A stretch of DNA of 64,000 nucleotides from Flavobacterium restrictum (GTDB lineage: Bacteria; Bacteroidota; Bacteroidia; Flavobacteriales; Flavobacteriaceae). Both the position numbers and the translations under genes were made by a program. Within the stretch, counting starts at the first letter, position 1; every line of letters starts with the position of its first letter. Shown piece after piece: positions 36,535 through 44,862 of this stretch. Location of the stretch: assembly GCF_007097245.1 (NCBI RefSeq), contig NZ_VJZT01000004.1:62001-126000 (forward strand). Reading direction: 5' to 3'. The notes beneath the pieces are model-generated. The model ran no database searches and was not told the origin of the DNA. It saw only the letters and a list, made by a program, of their open reading frames with translations.

Positions 36535-38982
36535 TTATATATTTCCAATTCGAATCACATCGGCAAAAATTCCTGATGCGGTAACTGCTGCACCAGCCCC
36601 AGCCCCTTTAATCATTAACGGTTGCTCTACATATCGATCCGTGAAGAACAAAACGATATTGTCTTTTCCTTCTAGGTTGTAAAACGGATGCTCTTTTGGA
36701 ATAAATCGCAACCCAACATTGGCTATGCCCTTTTCGAATTGGGCAACGTATTTCAAACGAGAATTACTTGCCAAAGCTTCTTTGTAAATGGCTTCAAAAT
36801 GTGCCGCATTTTTAGTTAAAGATTCAAAAAAGGCTTCGTTTGAAGTTGTAGCCAAACATTCGGCTGGCATAAAGGATTCGTTGGCAATGGCGTCAATTTC
36901 CATGTGATACCCACTTTCTCGTATTAGAATTAGGATTTTTCTAGCTACATCTATGCCGCTCAAATCAATCTTTGGATCGGGCTCGGTAAATCCTTGTACT
37001 CCCGCTTCTTTCACCACATCATGAAACGAATTATTTTCGTCAAAATTATTGAAAATAAAGTTCAAACTTCCAGATAAAACCGCTTGTATTTTGTGTACTT
37101 TATCGCCAGAAGCAATTAAGTTTTTTACGGTATCAATAATAGGCAATCCTGCTCCCACATTGGTTTCAAATAGGAAAGGTGCATTGTATTGTCTAGATAA
37201 GTTTTTTAGGTTTTTGTAATTGTCATAGTTAGAGGAACAAGCGATTTTGTTGCAGGTAACCACGGCTATGTTTTGTTTTAAATACTGCTCATAGGTTCTA
37301 GAAACACCTTCGTTTGCGGTAATATCTACAAAAATACTGTTGCGTAAATTGAGTGCTTTTACTCGGGTTATGAATTCGTCTTGATTAGCAACTTCTCCCG
37401 TTTCAAGGGCAAACTGCCACTCTTTTAAAGCGATTCCATCCTCATCAAAATACATTTTTCTAGAATTGGATATAGCAATAACCCGTACGTTTATTTTTAA
37501 GTTCTCTTTTAAAAATTTTTTCTGTTGGTGAATTTGCTCGATGAATTTCTCGCCCACATTTCCCACACCCATTACAAATAAGTTGAGTTGTTTTGTGTTC
37601 TCTTCAAAGAAGTTTTCGTGTAGTGTATTGAGTGCTTTCTTGACATCTCTCACATTGATAACCGCCGAGATATTTCGCTCCGATGCACCTTGAGCAATAG
37701 CACGAATATTTACATTATTCTTACCCAAAGTGCTAAACATTCGTCCGCTTAAACCTTGGTGATTTTTCATATTTTCGCCCACTAGAGCAATGATGCAAAG
37801 GTTTTTTTCGACAATACACGGGTCAATTTTGTTTTGCGAAATCTCAACTGCAAAAGCTTTATTGATGGCAATTTCCGCCGCTTCGGCATCAGCGTTTAAA
37901 ATTCCAATACAAATTGAATGCTCTGATGAGGCTTGTGTGATAAAAATAACATTGATAGTACCAATTGACAATACTTCGAAAAGTCGTTTTGACGAACCAG
38001 AAACACCAATCATTCCTGGGCCTTCGAGAGTAATTAAAGTAATGTTATCGATATGGCTAATTCCTTTTACAGGATTCGCATTGGAGGTCACTTGATTGGA
38101 AATAAAAGTCCCTGCAGCAGCTGGTTCAAAAGTGTTTTTGATTAAAATTGGAATATTTTTTCTCAAAACGGGCTGAATTGTAGGCGGGTACAAGACTTTG
38201 GCACCAAAATGCGATAACTCCATTGCTTCTTGGTAGGAAATAGTTGCAATAGGCTGGGCTTGTTTGACTAATTTTGGATTGGCAGTATACATCCCGTTTA
38301 CATCCGTCCAAATTTCTAATTCCGTTGCGTTTACTGCACCAGCGAGTATAGCAGCGGTATAATCTGATCCGCCACGACCTAAAGTAGTACTAATTCCGTC
38401 TTGAGACATGGCAATAAAACCAGGCATAACAACTATTGAGGCGTTATTTGTTGAAAAATAAGTTGCAATTAAATCATTGGTAAGGTCAAAATTAACAACC
38501 GCTTTCCCGAAATTGTTATTGGTTTTTATGAGTTCACGGCTGTCTTTATAGCTGCTGTTTTGTACTTTTTGTTTAAAAGCTTCGCCAATAATGAAGGACG
38601 ATAATAATTCGCCAAAACTCAAAATAGTATCCGCAGTTCTGGGGGACAATTCGCCTAATAAATAGCAACCATCCAAAAGCGTTTCGAGGTGATTGATAAT
38701 GCGTTTTACATGACTTAATAAACCGCTTTGTTCGCTTACAGGAATTAATTGTTTTAAGGTATCGAGGTGTTTTTTCTCAATTTCTAGAACAATATCTTTG
38801 TAGGTTTCATCGCTAGATGCTGCTTTTGAGGCGGCAACTTGCAACAAATCGGTTACTTTGCTTAAGGCCGAAACCACAACGATTACTTGGTCTTGTGCTG
38901 CTTTCTGGATAACGATATCAAGAACTAATTTTATATTTTCGGCATTGGCTACTGATGTTCCACCAAATTTTAATACTTTCAT
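36535..38982 (-). CDS. thrA: Bifunctional aspartate kinase / homoserine dehydrogenase I
   Basis: An 815-residue fusion doing the first and third steps of threonine and methionine synthesis. Residues 1-290 form the kinase (VLKFGGTSVANAENIKLV, TTLGRGGSDYTAAIL), about 300-455 hold two ACT domains for threonine feedback (ITLEGPGMIGVSG, LVGENMKNHQGLSG). From about 465 comes the dehydrogenase (LFVMGVGNVGEKFIEQI, ending in DVIRIGNI). The frame is open to 39009, but the ATG at 38982 gives the exact family start MKVLKFGG. It is first in the thr operon and follows a threonine-rich leader ORF. Confidence 0.96.
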   Translation of the reverse strand: MKVLKFGGTSVANAENIKLVLDIVIQKAAQDQVIVVVSALSKVTDLLQVAASKAASSDETYKDIVLEIEKKHLDTLKQLIPVSEQSGLLSHVKRIINHLETLLDGCYLLGELSPRTADTILSFGELLSSFIIGEAFKQKVQNSSYKDSRELIKTNNNFGKAVVNFDLTNDLIATYFSTNNASIVVMPGFIAMSQDGISTTLGRGGSDYTAAILAGAVNATELEIWTDVNGMYTANPKLVKQAQPIATISYQEAMELSHFGAKVLYPPTIQPVLRKNIPILIKNTFEPAAAGTFISNQVTSNANPVKGISHIDNITLITLEGPGMIGVSGSSKRLFEVLSIGTINVIFITQASSEHSICIGILNADAEAAEIAINKAFAVEISQNKIDPCIVEKNLCIIALVGENMKNHQGLSGRMFSTLGKNNVNIRAIAQGASERNISAVINVRDVKKALNTLHENFFEENTKQLNLFVMGVGNVGEKFIEQIHQQKKFLKENLKINVRVIAISNSRKMYFDEDGIALKEWQFALETGEVANQDEFITRVKALNLRNSIFVDITANEGVSRTYEQYLKQNIAVVTCNKIACSSNYDNYKNLKNLSRQYNAPFLFETNVGAGLPIIDTVKNLIASGDKVHKIQAVLSGSLNFIFNNFDENNSFHDVVKEAGVQGFTEPDPKIDLSGIDVARKILILIRESGYHMEIDAIANESFMPAECLATTSNEAFFESLTKNAAHFEAIYKEALASNSRLKYVAQFEKGIANVGLRFIPKEHPFYNLEGKDNIVLFFTDRYVEQPLMIKGAGAGAAVTASGIFADVIRIGNI

Positions 38983-39089
38983 TTTGTTGTTTTTTATTTT
39001 AAAATGCAATGCTTTTATGCCCCCAAGAACCTTCTTTCTTTATAAAAAGAGGCTGGAATAAATTGGATTATATGTAAAAGTGTATACCC

Positions 39090-39158
39090 CTAAAGGGTAG
39101 TTGTAGTGGTTGTAGTAGTAAAAATAAGCACACCGTCAACTCTGTTTAGAGTTGTCAT
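39090..39158 (-). CDS. thrL: Threonine leader peptide (attenuator control ORF)
   Basis: A 22-codon ORF ending about 107 bp before thrA, too short for ordinary gene calling. It reads MTTLNRVDGVLIF, then eight consecutive threonine codons (ACT ACT ACA ACC ACT ACA ACT ACC), then leucine and TAG. In enterobacteria the thr operon leader peptide is rich in threonine and isoleucine codons; ribosome stalling there controls transcription of the operon. A Bacteroidota -7 box lies 47 bp upstream. A short hairpin TACCC/GGGTA spans the last codons and stop. I do not see a classical U-run terminator between it and thrA, so the mechanism downstream is open. Confidence 0.82.
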   Translation of the reverse strand: MTTLNRVDGVLIFTTTTTTTTL

Positions 39159-39204
39159 TGTAAGAGGATGATATGTGTTGCTATATTTTACCATTTTGAT
39201 TTTT

Positions 39205-39212
39205 CAAAAATA
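39205..39212 (-). promoter_or_regulatory. -7 box of the thr operon
   Basis: TATTTTTG on the minus strand, 47 bp before the leader ATG. Puts the transcription start about 40 bases before the leader peptide. Confidence 0.6.
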
Positions 39213-39630
39213 CATTTTTTTATAAAAAATAAAATCGGTATTTCTTTTTTTGCGAATATTTTAATTATTTGGATAAAAATAGGTTTTTATTGGTTGTTTA
39301 TTTCTTGATACCCGATTTTTTTGATAGTATTCTTATTTTTGAATTAAAAAGTGATGCGGTAACTACTCGTCTTTGTTTTTTAAAATTGGTTTTTAACGAT
39401 TTAATTGGATCATTATTTAGTATTTGGCAGTTTATGAAATTCAATTTCGATGGGTTTGTCCCCAATAAAGGCGTTCTAAAATAGTCTTTTTTTTTTAGCT
39501 AAAAAAGCCTTGTTTTTTTGCATGAATGGTACTGTTTTTGGGGTTTTTATTCAAAACTTTAAAGTATTGCTAAAATAAGTTGTTTTTTAATATTGATTTA
39601 TTGAATTTTGACGCCTAAACGATTCTTAAA
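39213..39630. other. AT-rich gap between thr promoter and hutH
   Basis: About 420 bp, very T-rich. A 71-codon ORF (39269-39484) is present but has low-complexity composition and no recognisable domain, so it is not called. No strong hairpin or repeat seen. Confidence 0.5.
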
Positions 39631-41133
39631 ATGGATACTACACATTACATAAGCACGCAATTGCTTACTTTAGAAACTGTACAAGAAATAATTACCTATA
39701 ATAAAACCATAGCCCTATCCGAAGAAGCCAAAGTAAATATCCAAAAGTGTAGGGATTTTTTGGACAAAAAAATGGCATCGAACTCGGAACCCATTTACGG
39801 AATCAATACCGGTTTTGGGTCGTTGTGTAATGTCAAAATTTCGAATGAGAATTTGTCTAAATTACAAGAAAATTTAGTAAAATCACACTCTTGTGGAACG
39901 GGTGACGAAGTCCCAAATGCAGTTGTAAAACTCATGTTGTTGCTCAAAATACAGTCCTTAAGCTACGGACATTCCGGCATACAATTGCAAACGGTAGAGC
40001 GGCTTGTTGCCTTTTATAACAATGATATTTTGCCTATTGTTTACACACAAGGTTCGCTAGGCGCATCCGGTGATTTGGCACCATTAGCCCATTTATCGCT
40101 ACCGTTATTGGGGGAAGGCGAAGTTTTTTTTGAGGGTAAAAAAGTGCATTCTAGCGAAATATTAAAACGCTTTGACTGGCAACCCATCGTTTTGCAATCC
40201 AAGGAAGGTTTGGCATTATTAAATGGAACGCAGTTCATGAGTGCTTATGGAGCTCATATTATGATGAGAGCCTCAAAATTCATGTACTTGGCGGACTTAA
40301 TAGGGGCTATTTCATTAGAAGGTTTTGATGGTCGGATTGAACCCTTTCATGAATTGATTCATTATATACGTCCCCACAAAGGGCAAATAGTAACGGCAAA
40401 TCGCGTGAAAGGTTTTCTGGAAGGAAGCGAAATCATCGAGCAACCCAAAACGCACGTTCAAGATCCGTACTCGTTCCGCTGCATTCCTCAAGTTCATGGT
40501 GCTTCTAAAGATGCCGTTGAGTATGTAAAAAAAGTATTCAAAATCGAAATCAACTCGGTTACGGACAATCCAAATATTTTTATCGAAAGTGACCAAATTA
40601 TTTCTGGCGGCAATTTTCATGGGCAACCGTTGGCGTTGGCATTAGACTTTTTAGCAATTGCCTTATCCGAAATGGGCAGTATTTCCGAGCGTAGAACCTA
40701 TCAATTAATATCGGGATTACGTAATCTTCCTGCTTTTTTAGTCGATAATCCGGGCCTTAATTCGGGTTTGATGATTCCGCAATATACCGCTGCGAGTATT
40801 GCCAGTCAAAACAAACAATTGGCAACACCCTCCAGCATTGATAGTATTGTGTCGAGCAATGGTCAGGAAGATCATGTGAGTATGGGTGCAAATGGTGCTA
40901 CAAAAGCCTTGAAAGTCATGGAAAATGTGGAACGAATTTTGGCCATTGAATTGATGAATGCTTCGCAAGCTATTGAGTATAGACGTCCGTTGCAGTCGAG
41001 CGATTTTATTGAGTTGTTTCTAAAATCCTACCGAGAGGAGGTACCTTTGGTAAAAGAAGATCGAATCTTGCATTATGACATCGAAAAAACGATTCTTTTC
41101 ATGAGCAGTTTTCAAATAGAAAGCGATTTATAA
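39631..41133 (+). CDS. hutH: Histidine ammonia-lyase
   Basis: A 500-residue lyase of the aromatic amino acid family. The MIO cofactor forms from the ASG triad (145-147) in GSLGASGDLAPLAH. Histidine at 86 in VKSHSCGTGDE and the QEDHVSMG block favour histidine as substrate over tyrosine or phenylalanine. Flavobacterium also has tyrosine ammonia-lyases of this fold, so substrate is inferred. No hutU, hutI or hutG is adjacent, so the rest of histidine degradation must be elsewhere. A clean terminator follows. Confidence 0.88.
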   Translation: MDTTHYISTQLLTLETVQEIITYNKTIALSEEAKVNIQKCRDFLDKKMASNSEPIYGINTGFGSLCNVKISNENLSKLQENLVKSHSCGTGDEVPNAVVKLMLLLKIQSLSYGHSGIQLQTVERLVAFYNNDILPIVYTQGSLGASGDLAPLAHLSLPLLGEGEVFFEGKKVHSSEILKRFDWQPIVLQSKEGLALLNGTQFMSAYGAHIMMRASKFMYLADLIGAISLEGFDGRIEPFHELIHYIRPHKGQIVTANRVKGFLEGSEIIEQPKTHVQDPYSFRCIPQVHGASKDAVEYVKKVFKIEINSVTDNPNIFIESDQIISGGNFHGQPLALALDFLAIALSEMGSISERRTYQLISGLRNLPAFLVDNPGLNSGLMIPQYTAASIASQNKQLATPSSIDSIVSSNGQEDHVSMGANGATKALKVMENVERILAIELMNASQAIEYRRPLQSSDFIELFLKSYREEVPLVKEDRILHYDIEKTILFMSSFQIESDL

Positions 41134-41197
41134 TTTAGAGGCATGCGTTGTTTTAGCAGGCTTTTAAGTTGTATTAGATATAGAAATTTGCATAAAA

Positions 41198-41225
41198 AAA
41201 CCACTTCGCAAGAGTGGTTTTTTTT
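41198..41225. terminator. Terminator after hutH, convergent
   Basis: AAACCACT (41198-41205) pairs with AGTGGTTT (41213-41220), loop TCGCAAG, flanked by A- and T-runs. Confidence 0.85.
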
Positions 41226-41262
41226 ATGTGAACATGGGTAACTAAAAATAAATAACCTTGTA

Positions 41263-41997
41263 TTATCCTTTTGAAATGGTACCAGAACCACTGACTTTTG
41301 TGTCTTTTGTTTTTGGATCTCCCTTGTATTGAATATCACCTGATCCAGAAACTCTTGCTTTTAAGTTATCGGTACAAAAAACGGTGCAGTCACCAGAACC
41401 AGAAATAGACAAATTCACATTTTTGGCTTTGCAATTTGAGGCGTTAATATCGCCTGAACCGCTTACAGCTGTGGTCAAGTTATCCGTATTTCCTTTTAGA
41501 ACGACATCGCCAGAACCGCTCAAGGAGAGTTCGGTTTCGGTGGCATCGAGGTCTAAATCCATATCGCCTGAACCAGAAAGTTGTACAACAAAACGGCTCG
41601 TTTTAATCGTGTTTTTGCTACTTACATCGCCAGAACCTGTAAGCGAAATTTTATTCAATGTTTCAAAAGGAACCGTAATTCTTATGGAGTTTCGACCGCT
41701 GGAATGGAAACTACTGTTTTTATCAGTGTAGATTTTTAGGGTGTTTCCATCGACTTCAATTTTTATGAGTGGCAACAAATTCGATTCGCCTTCTAGGGTA
41801 ATTTTGCCCTCGGTTCCTGCGACCAAATCCACGTCAAAAAAACCTACAATCGCAATTTCATCATAGGATGCGGTCGTTCTTGTTTCGGTGGTATTTTGAC
41901 CATTTCCTTTTATTTTATCTTTTGAACCCCATTGCGCTTGGGCAAAAGTGGTTGCTGAAAGTGCGCAACAAACTAAAAACAACATTGATTTTTTCAT
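41263..41997 (-). CDS. Exported head-GIN domain protein (DUF2807)
   Basis: A 244-residue secreted protein. A signal peptide (MKKSMLFLVCCALSATTFAQ) is followed by a repeated beta-helix-like pattern with the recurring motif L.GSGD / VSGSGDI every 19-21 residues from about 115 to the end. The head-GIN/DUF2807 fold is a putative auto-transporter-like adhesin domain of unknown role, very common in Bacteroidota. It is the last gene of the sigma-factor operon. A duplicated 19-bp sequence fills the gap before it. Extracytoplasmic location is likely. Confidence 0.88.
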   Translation of the reverse strand: MKKSMLFLVCCALSATTFAQAQWGSKDKIKGNGQNTTETRTTASYDEIAIVGFFDVDLVAGTEGKITLEGESNLLPLIKIEVDGNTLKIYTDKNSSFHSSGRNSIRITVPFETLNKISLTGSGDVSSKNTIKTSRFVVQLSGSGDMDLDLDATETELSLSGSGDVVLKGNTDNLTTAVSGSGDINASNCKAKNVNLSISGSGDCTVFCTDNLKARVSGSGDIQYKGDPKTKDTKVSGSGTISKG

Positions 41998-42028
41998 CTT
42001 TTTAAAATTTTAAATTAGTACTATTCTT

Positions 42029-42066
42029 GATTTTTGAAATTGAAATTGATTTTTGAAATTGAAATT
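42029..42066. repeat. 19-bp tandem duplication
   Basis: GATTTTTGAAATTGAAATT occurs twice head to tail (42029-42047, 42048-42066). The second copy runs into the stop codon of the upstream gene. Confidence 0.85.
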
Positions 42067-43126
42067 AATTTTTGCGCAGTACGACATTGCCATAATCCGA
42101 AACAATTGTCATTTTGTTCACACCTTTTTTCTTGTAAAAGCCATTGTATTTTTTGGAATTATTGGTTTCGGCTTTGGAACTGATTTCTAAATCCGAATCG
42201 TATTTAAAATCAGCATAGCGCACACTCACATCAAAATCAAAGGCATAATTGCTTTGAAAACCAATATTCAGGCCTGAATATCCGGATACAATGGTCACAT
42301 CATTCGCCCTTGATTGAATGGCACCAATGGCTACATCGCTGTATCTAGTAACCAATTTGAGTTGGTTCATTACCGTACCAATCTTTATGGAGAGGTAATT
42401 TCCTGTTGCGTCAAGGGAGTTTACCGTGGCGAGTTTAATAGCGCCATATTTACTGATTATCTTGACATCGCCACTGTTGGCAATGACCACATCCGTATAA
42501 TCCGAGACTAAATCTAGTTTATCGACTTCGTCAATGGTGAGTCCGGAATAGCGCGAAAGTACGTTGCCGTATTTCATATAGGCAATACTCGAGGCAGAGC
42601 AATACTCCATTTGAATCGCATTTCTAGAATTGTACAATTTTCCAAGGGTAATTTTTCCGTATTTGCAAGTAATATCGGTACTCCCAAACAAGTCACTTGT
42701 ACTGATATTTCCGTATTTATTAAGGAGTTTTACGCTGCCGTTTTTAGGGATTTTTACGCTATAATTGATCTCGAAACTGTTGTTTTTTCCGTTGTTCTTT
42801 GTGTTTGAATTTTCGATAATCGTTTTGGCACTTACCCAACCTTTTAGGGCGTTAATGTCTACCGTAATATCGTCAATCCGCTGGTTTACCCAGTTTTCTT
42901 TGTCGCCACTTACCTTGATTTGAATGTTAAATTCGATCTTGTCCTCATCCCAAGTGGAGACTAAAATCGTTCCATAGGAATTGTCAATGGTGAGTCCTGC
43001 ATCAGGATTTACAAAGTATGCTTTTTGAATGTTTTTTTGTTTGACAAAGGTATAATCAGTAGCAGTTGAAAAACTAGAAAGCGGAATTAAAAGCAATAAT
43101 AGCAGTAGGTTACATTGTTTTTTCAT
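42065..43126 (-). CDS. Exported DUF4097-like beta-helix protein
   Basis: A 353-residue protein with a signal peptide (LLLLLLLIPLSSFSTA). From about 40 on it has short recurring strands such as LTIDNSYGTILVSTW, VKLLNKYGNISTSDLFG, VKIISKYGAIKLATV and MTIVSDYGNVVLRKN. The xYGxhxh pattern marks a right-handed beta-helix related to DUF4097/GIN adhesin-like proteins. It starts 17 bases inside the end of the preceding gene. It is the third gene of the ECF sigma operon, so probably part of an envelope-stress or signal-sensing set. No enzyme motif is seen. Confidence 0.75.
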   Translation of the reverse strand: MKKQCNLLLLLLLIPLSSFSTATDYTFVKQKNIQKAYFVNPDAGLTIDNSYGTILVSTWDEDKIEFNIQIKVSGDKENWVNQRIDDITVDINALKGWVSAKTIIENSNTKNNGKNNSFEINYSVKIPKNGSVKLLNKYGNISTSDLFGSTDITCKYGKITLGKLYNSRNAIQMEYCSASSIAYMKYGNVLSRYSGLTIDEVDKLDLVSDYTDVVIANSGDVKIISKYGAIKLATVNSLDATGNYLSIKIGTVMNQLKLVTRYSDVAIGAIQSRANDVTIVSGYSGLNIGFQSNYAFDFDVSVRYADFKYDSDLEISSKAETNNSKKYNGFYKKKGVNKMTIVSDYGNVVLRKN

Positions 43127-43649
43127 CGGAAATCAGTGTTAGTTTTTCATTATCTTCTATGCGTTGCAATACGTTTTGCAAAAAAGAAATTCGGGTTTGT
43201 AAGTTGCTAATCATGGCATAAATTAGCTGTTTGCTTTCGCCATTGGTTTCTAATTCTTGCAAAATTTTGGTGTAATCAGCGTCTAGGGTTTTCATTTGTT
43301 TGAGTGCATCGCCTATTATCTTTTCGTTTTCGGGCGATTTTTTTTCTTTTATTTTGTCTAGTTCTTTGGCAATCAAAACCGAAAAAATCGAATCGGTTTG
43401 TTTGGTTTCTTTCGAAGCAAATTTTAGATCATTTGGTTTCACTGCCGAATTATAAAACATAGAAATCCCTACAAATAGCACTATCGATGCTGCAATTGCT
43501 AGTGAAACAAGGTATTTCTGGTTGAATTTCTTTTTGGCGTTAAGCTTATTCAAAAATCGGTTTTCATGGTTGTTTTCCATTTCTTGAATGTCCCATTGGG
43601 TATCGTATTTTTTGAATAGTATTTCTAATTTTTCATTTTCATCTTTCAT
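43110..43649 (-). CDS. Probable membrane anti-sigma factor
   Basis: A 179-residue protein with a charged cytoplasmic N-terminus (about 1-45), one membrane helix (LVSLAIAASIVLFVGISMFY, about 54-73) and a periplasmic helical C-terminus. It does not carry a recognisable zinc anti-sigma motif. Its start codon overlaps the sigma-factor stop as ATGA, the usual arrangement for a sigma/anti-sigma pair. The longer frame to 43706 is rejected in favour of this overlap. Anti-sigma function is inferred from position and topology only. Confidence 0.7.
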   Translation of the reverse strand: MKDENEKLEILFKKYDTQWDIQEMENNHENRFLNKLNAKKKFNQKYLVSLAIAASIVLFVGISMFYNSAVKPNDLKFASKETKQTDSIFSVLIAKELDKIKEKKSPENEKIIGDALKQMKTLDADYTKILQELETNGESKQLIYAMISNLQTRISFLQNVLQRIEDNEKLTLISDEKTM

Positions 43650-44200
43650 AGCTCTTGTAATTTTTTTCGTAAACTGTCTTTTGCTCTGCTCAAAGTCGTC
43701 CTGCAATTTGAGTAGCTTATATTTAGAATTTCGCTAATTTCTTCTTGGTCGTAGCCTTCTATAAAAAACAAGGTCAAAACGGTGCTGTAATTGTTTTTTA
43801 AGGATTGAATGGCATCCAGAATTTGTTTTACTTTCAATTGGGTAAAATCAATTTCGTCCACAAAGTTAGTTTCTGGAGTTTCTATTTTGTAAAGGGTTTT
43901 TTCAAAATCTTCCTGTTGTATTTTATTGTTTTTTTTGTAAAAATCAATGCTGGTGTTCACAATTATTCGTTTCAACCAAGCACCAAAGGCGACTTCATTC
44001 CTGTAATCTTCAATTTTTATAAATGCTTTCAGAAATCCTTCTTGTATAACATCTTCGGCAAAATGTTCGTCTTTCACAATCCGGTAGGCTACGTTGTACA
44101 TTGCTTTGCAATAGCGGTTGTAGACTTCAAATTGTGCTTTCTGATTTTTTTGCTTGCAGCTTGCAATTAATTCTTCTATATTTTGATTGGTGACACTCAA
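43646..44200 (-). CDS. ECF RNA polymerase sigma factor
   Basis: A 184-residue sigma-70-like factor. Region 2 holds YRIVKDEHFAEDVIQEGFLKAFIKI and region 4 holds VLTLFFIEGYDQEEISEILNISYSNCRTTLSRAKDSLRKKL. The first codon at 44200 is TTG; no ATG gives a better N-terminus, so a TTG start is accepted with some doubt. It leads a four-gene operon with a membrane anti-sigma-like protein and two exported beta-helix proteins. The order suggests that the sigma factor answers an envelope signal. Confidence 0.92.
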   Translation of the reverse strand: MSVTNQNIEELIASCKQKNQKAQFEVYNRYCKAMYNVAYRIVKDEHFAEDVIQEGFLKAFIKIEDYRNEVAFGAWLKRIIVNTSIDFYKKNNKIQQEDFEKTLYKIETPETNFVDEIDFTQLKVKQILDAIQSLKNNYSTVLTLFFIEGYDQEEISEILNISYSNCRTTLSRAKDSLRKKLQEL

Positions 44201-44320
44201 ACAGTTTGTTGTGATTTATAGTAAAGACTGGGTTTGTTTTGGTTTGTTACACTTTAGTAAAAATAGGCAACCATTTTTGTTTTTTAATGGGTTTGAGGGA
44301 ATAAATATAGGAGGATTTTT

Positions 44321-44637
44321 AGGGTAAAAGTGTTGTGTTGATTTTACCGCAAAGGCGCAAAGGTTTGTTTTGGGTTTTACCACAAAGGCGCAAAGTTTTG
44401 TTTTGGGTTTTACCGCAAAGTTCGCAAAGTGTTGTGTTGATTTTACCGCAAAGGCGCAAAGTTTTGTTTTGGATTTTACCGCAAAGGCGCAAAGTTTTGT
44501 TTTGGGTTTTACCGCAAAGTTCGCAAAGGTTTGTTTTGGATTTTACCGCAAAGTTCGCAAAGTGTTGTGTTGGATTTTACTGCAAAGTTCGCAAAGTGTT
44601 GTGTTGATTTTACCGCAAAGTTCGCAAAATTTTTGGT
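44321..44637 (+). repeat. 33-34-bp minisatellite, about nine units
   Basis: Nine units beginning TTTTACCGCAAAG, preceded by a half unit. They come in two flavours, GGCGCAAAG and TTCGCAAAG, and two endings, GTTTTGTTTTGG and GTGTTGTGTTGG, mixed along the array. The unit is 33 bases in most copies, so the frames stay open and give a false 90-codon ORF rich in LPQRRKVLFW. It lies between the sigma operon and the second SusCD pair. Confidence 0.92.
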
Positions 44638-44654
44638 ATATAATTAACAATTAA

Positions 44655-44769
44655 CGTATTATGTCGTGTTTTAAAAATTAGACAAAATGAAGTAATAGAT
44701 TGATCTTGAACTATTATTGACAATATTGCTTCTTTTGACTTTAGGACTTTTAAACTTTCGACTTACTTA
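44655..44769 (+). repeat. 115-bp dispersed repeat, copy B
   Basis: The same 115 bases as copy A with about ten mismatches; it directly follows the minisatellite and precedes the SusD terminator. Confidence 0.9.
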
Positions 44770-44808
44770 GTATATTGCGTTTACTACATGATTTTTTGGT
44801 AAACAAAA

Positions 44809-44836
44809 AAAACCATCCCGTTTAAAGGATGGTTTT
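44809..44836 (-). terminator. Terminator of the second SusCD operon
   Basis: AAAACCATCC (44809-44818) pairs with GGATGGTTTT (44827-44836), loop CGTTTAAA; T-run on the minus strand. Confidence 0.85.
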
Positions 44837-44862
44837 ATGAAAAAGTGTTTTTTTTATTTGGA

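Noticed and set aside
38983..39089. Classical intrinsic terminator between the thr leader peptide and thrA
   Set aside because: Only weak stems (CCTCTTT/AAAGAAGG and TACCC/GGGTA) without a following U-run were found, so no terminator is annotated.
39269..39484. 71-codon ORF in the gap before hutH
   Set aside because: Phenylalanine/leucine-rich by T-rich composition alone, no domain, no start signals; likely chance.
39631..41133. Tyrosine ammonia-lyase (aryl polyene or flexirubin pathway)
   Set aside because: The residue pattern SH at 85-86 and QEDHVSM fits histidine lyases better, and no polyene genes adjoin; kept as a minor alternative.
44321..44637. CRISPR array
   Set aside because: Units are directly adjacent and nearly identical over their whole length; there are no unique spacers and no cas genes.
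44335..44654. Two overlapping 90- and 94-codon ORFs with LPQRRKVLFW repeats
   Set aside because: They are open only because the minisatellite unit is 33 bp; both frames give the same kind of repeat and no promoter is seen.
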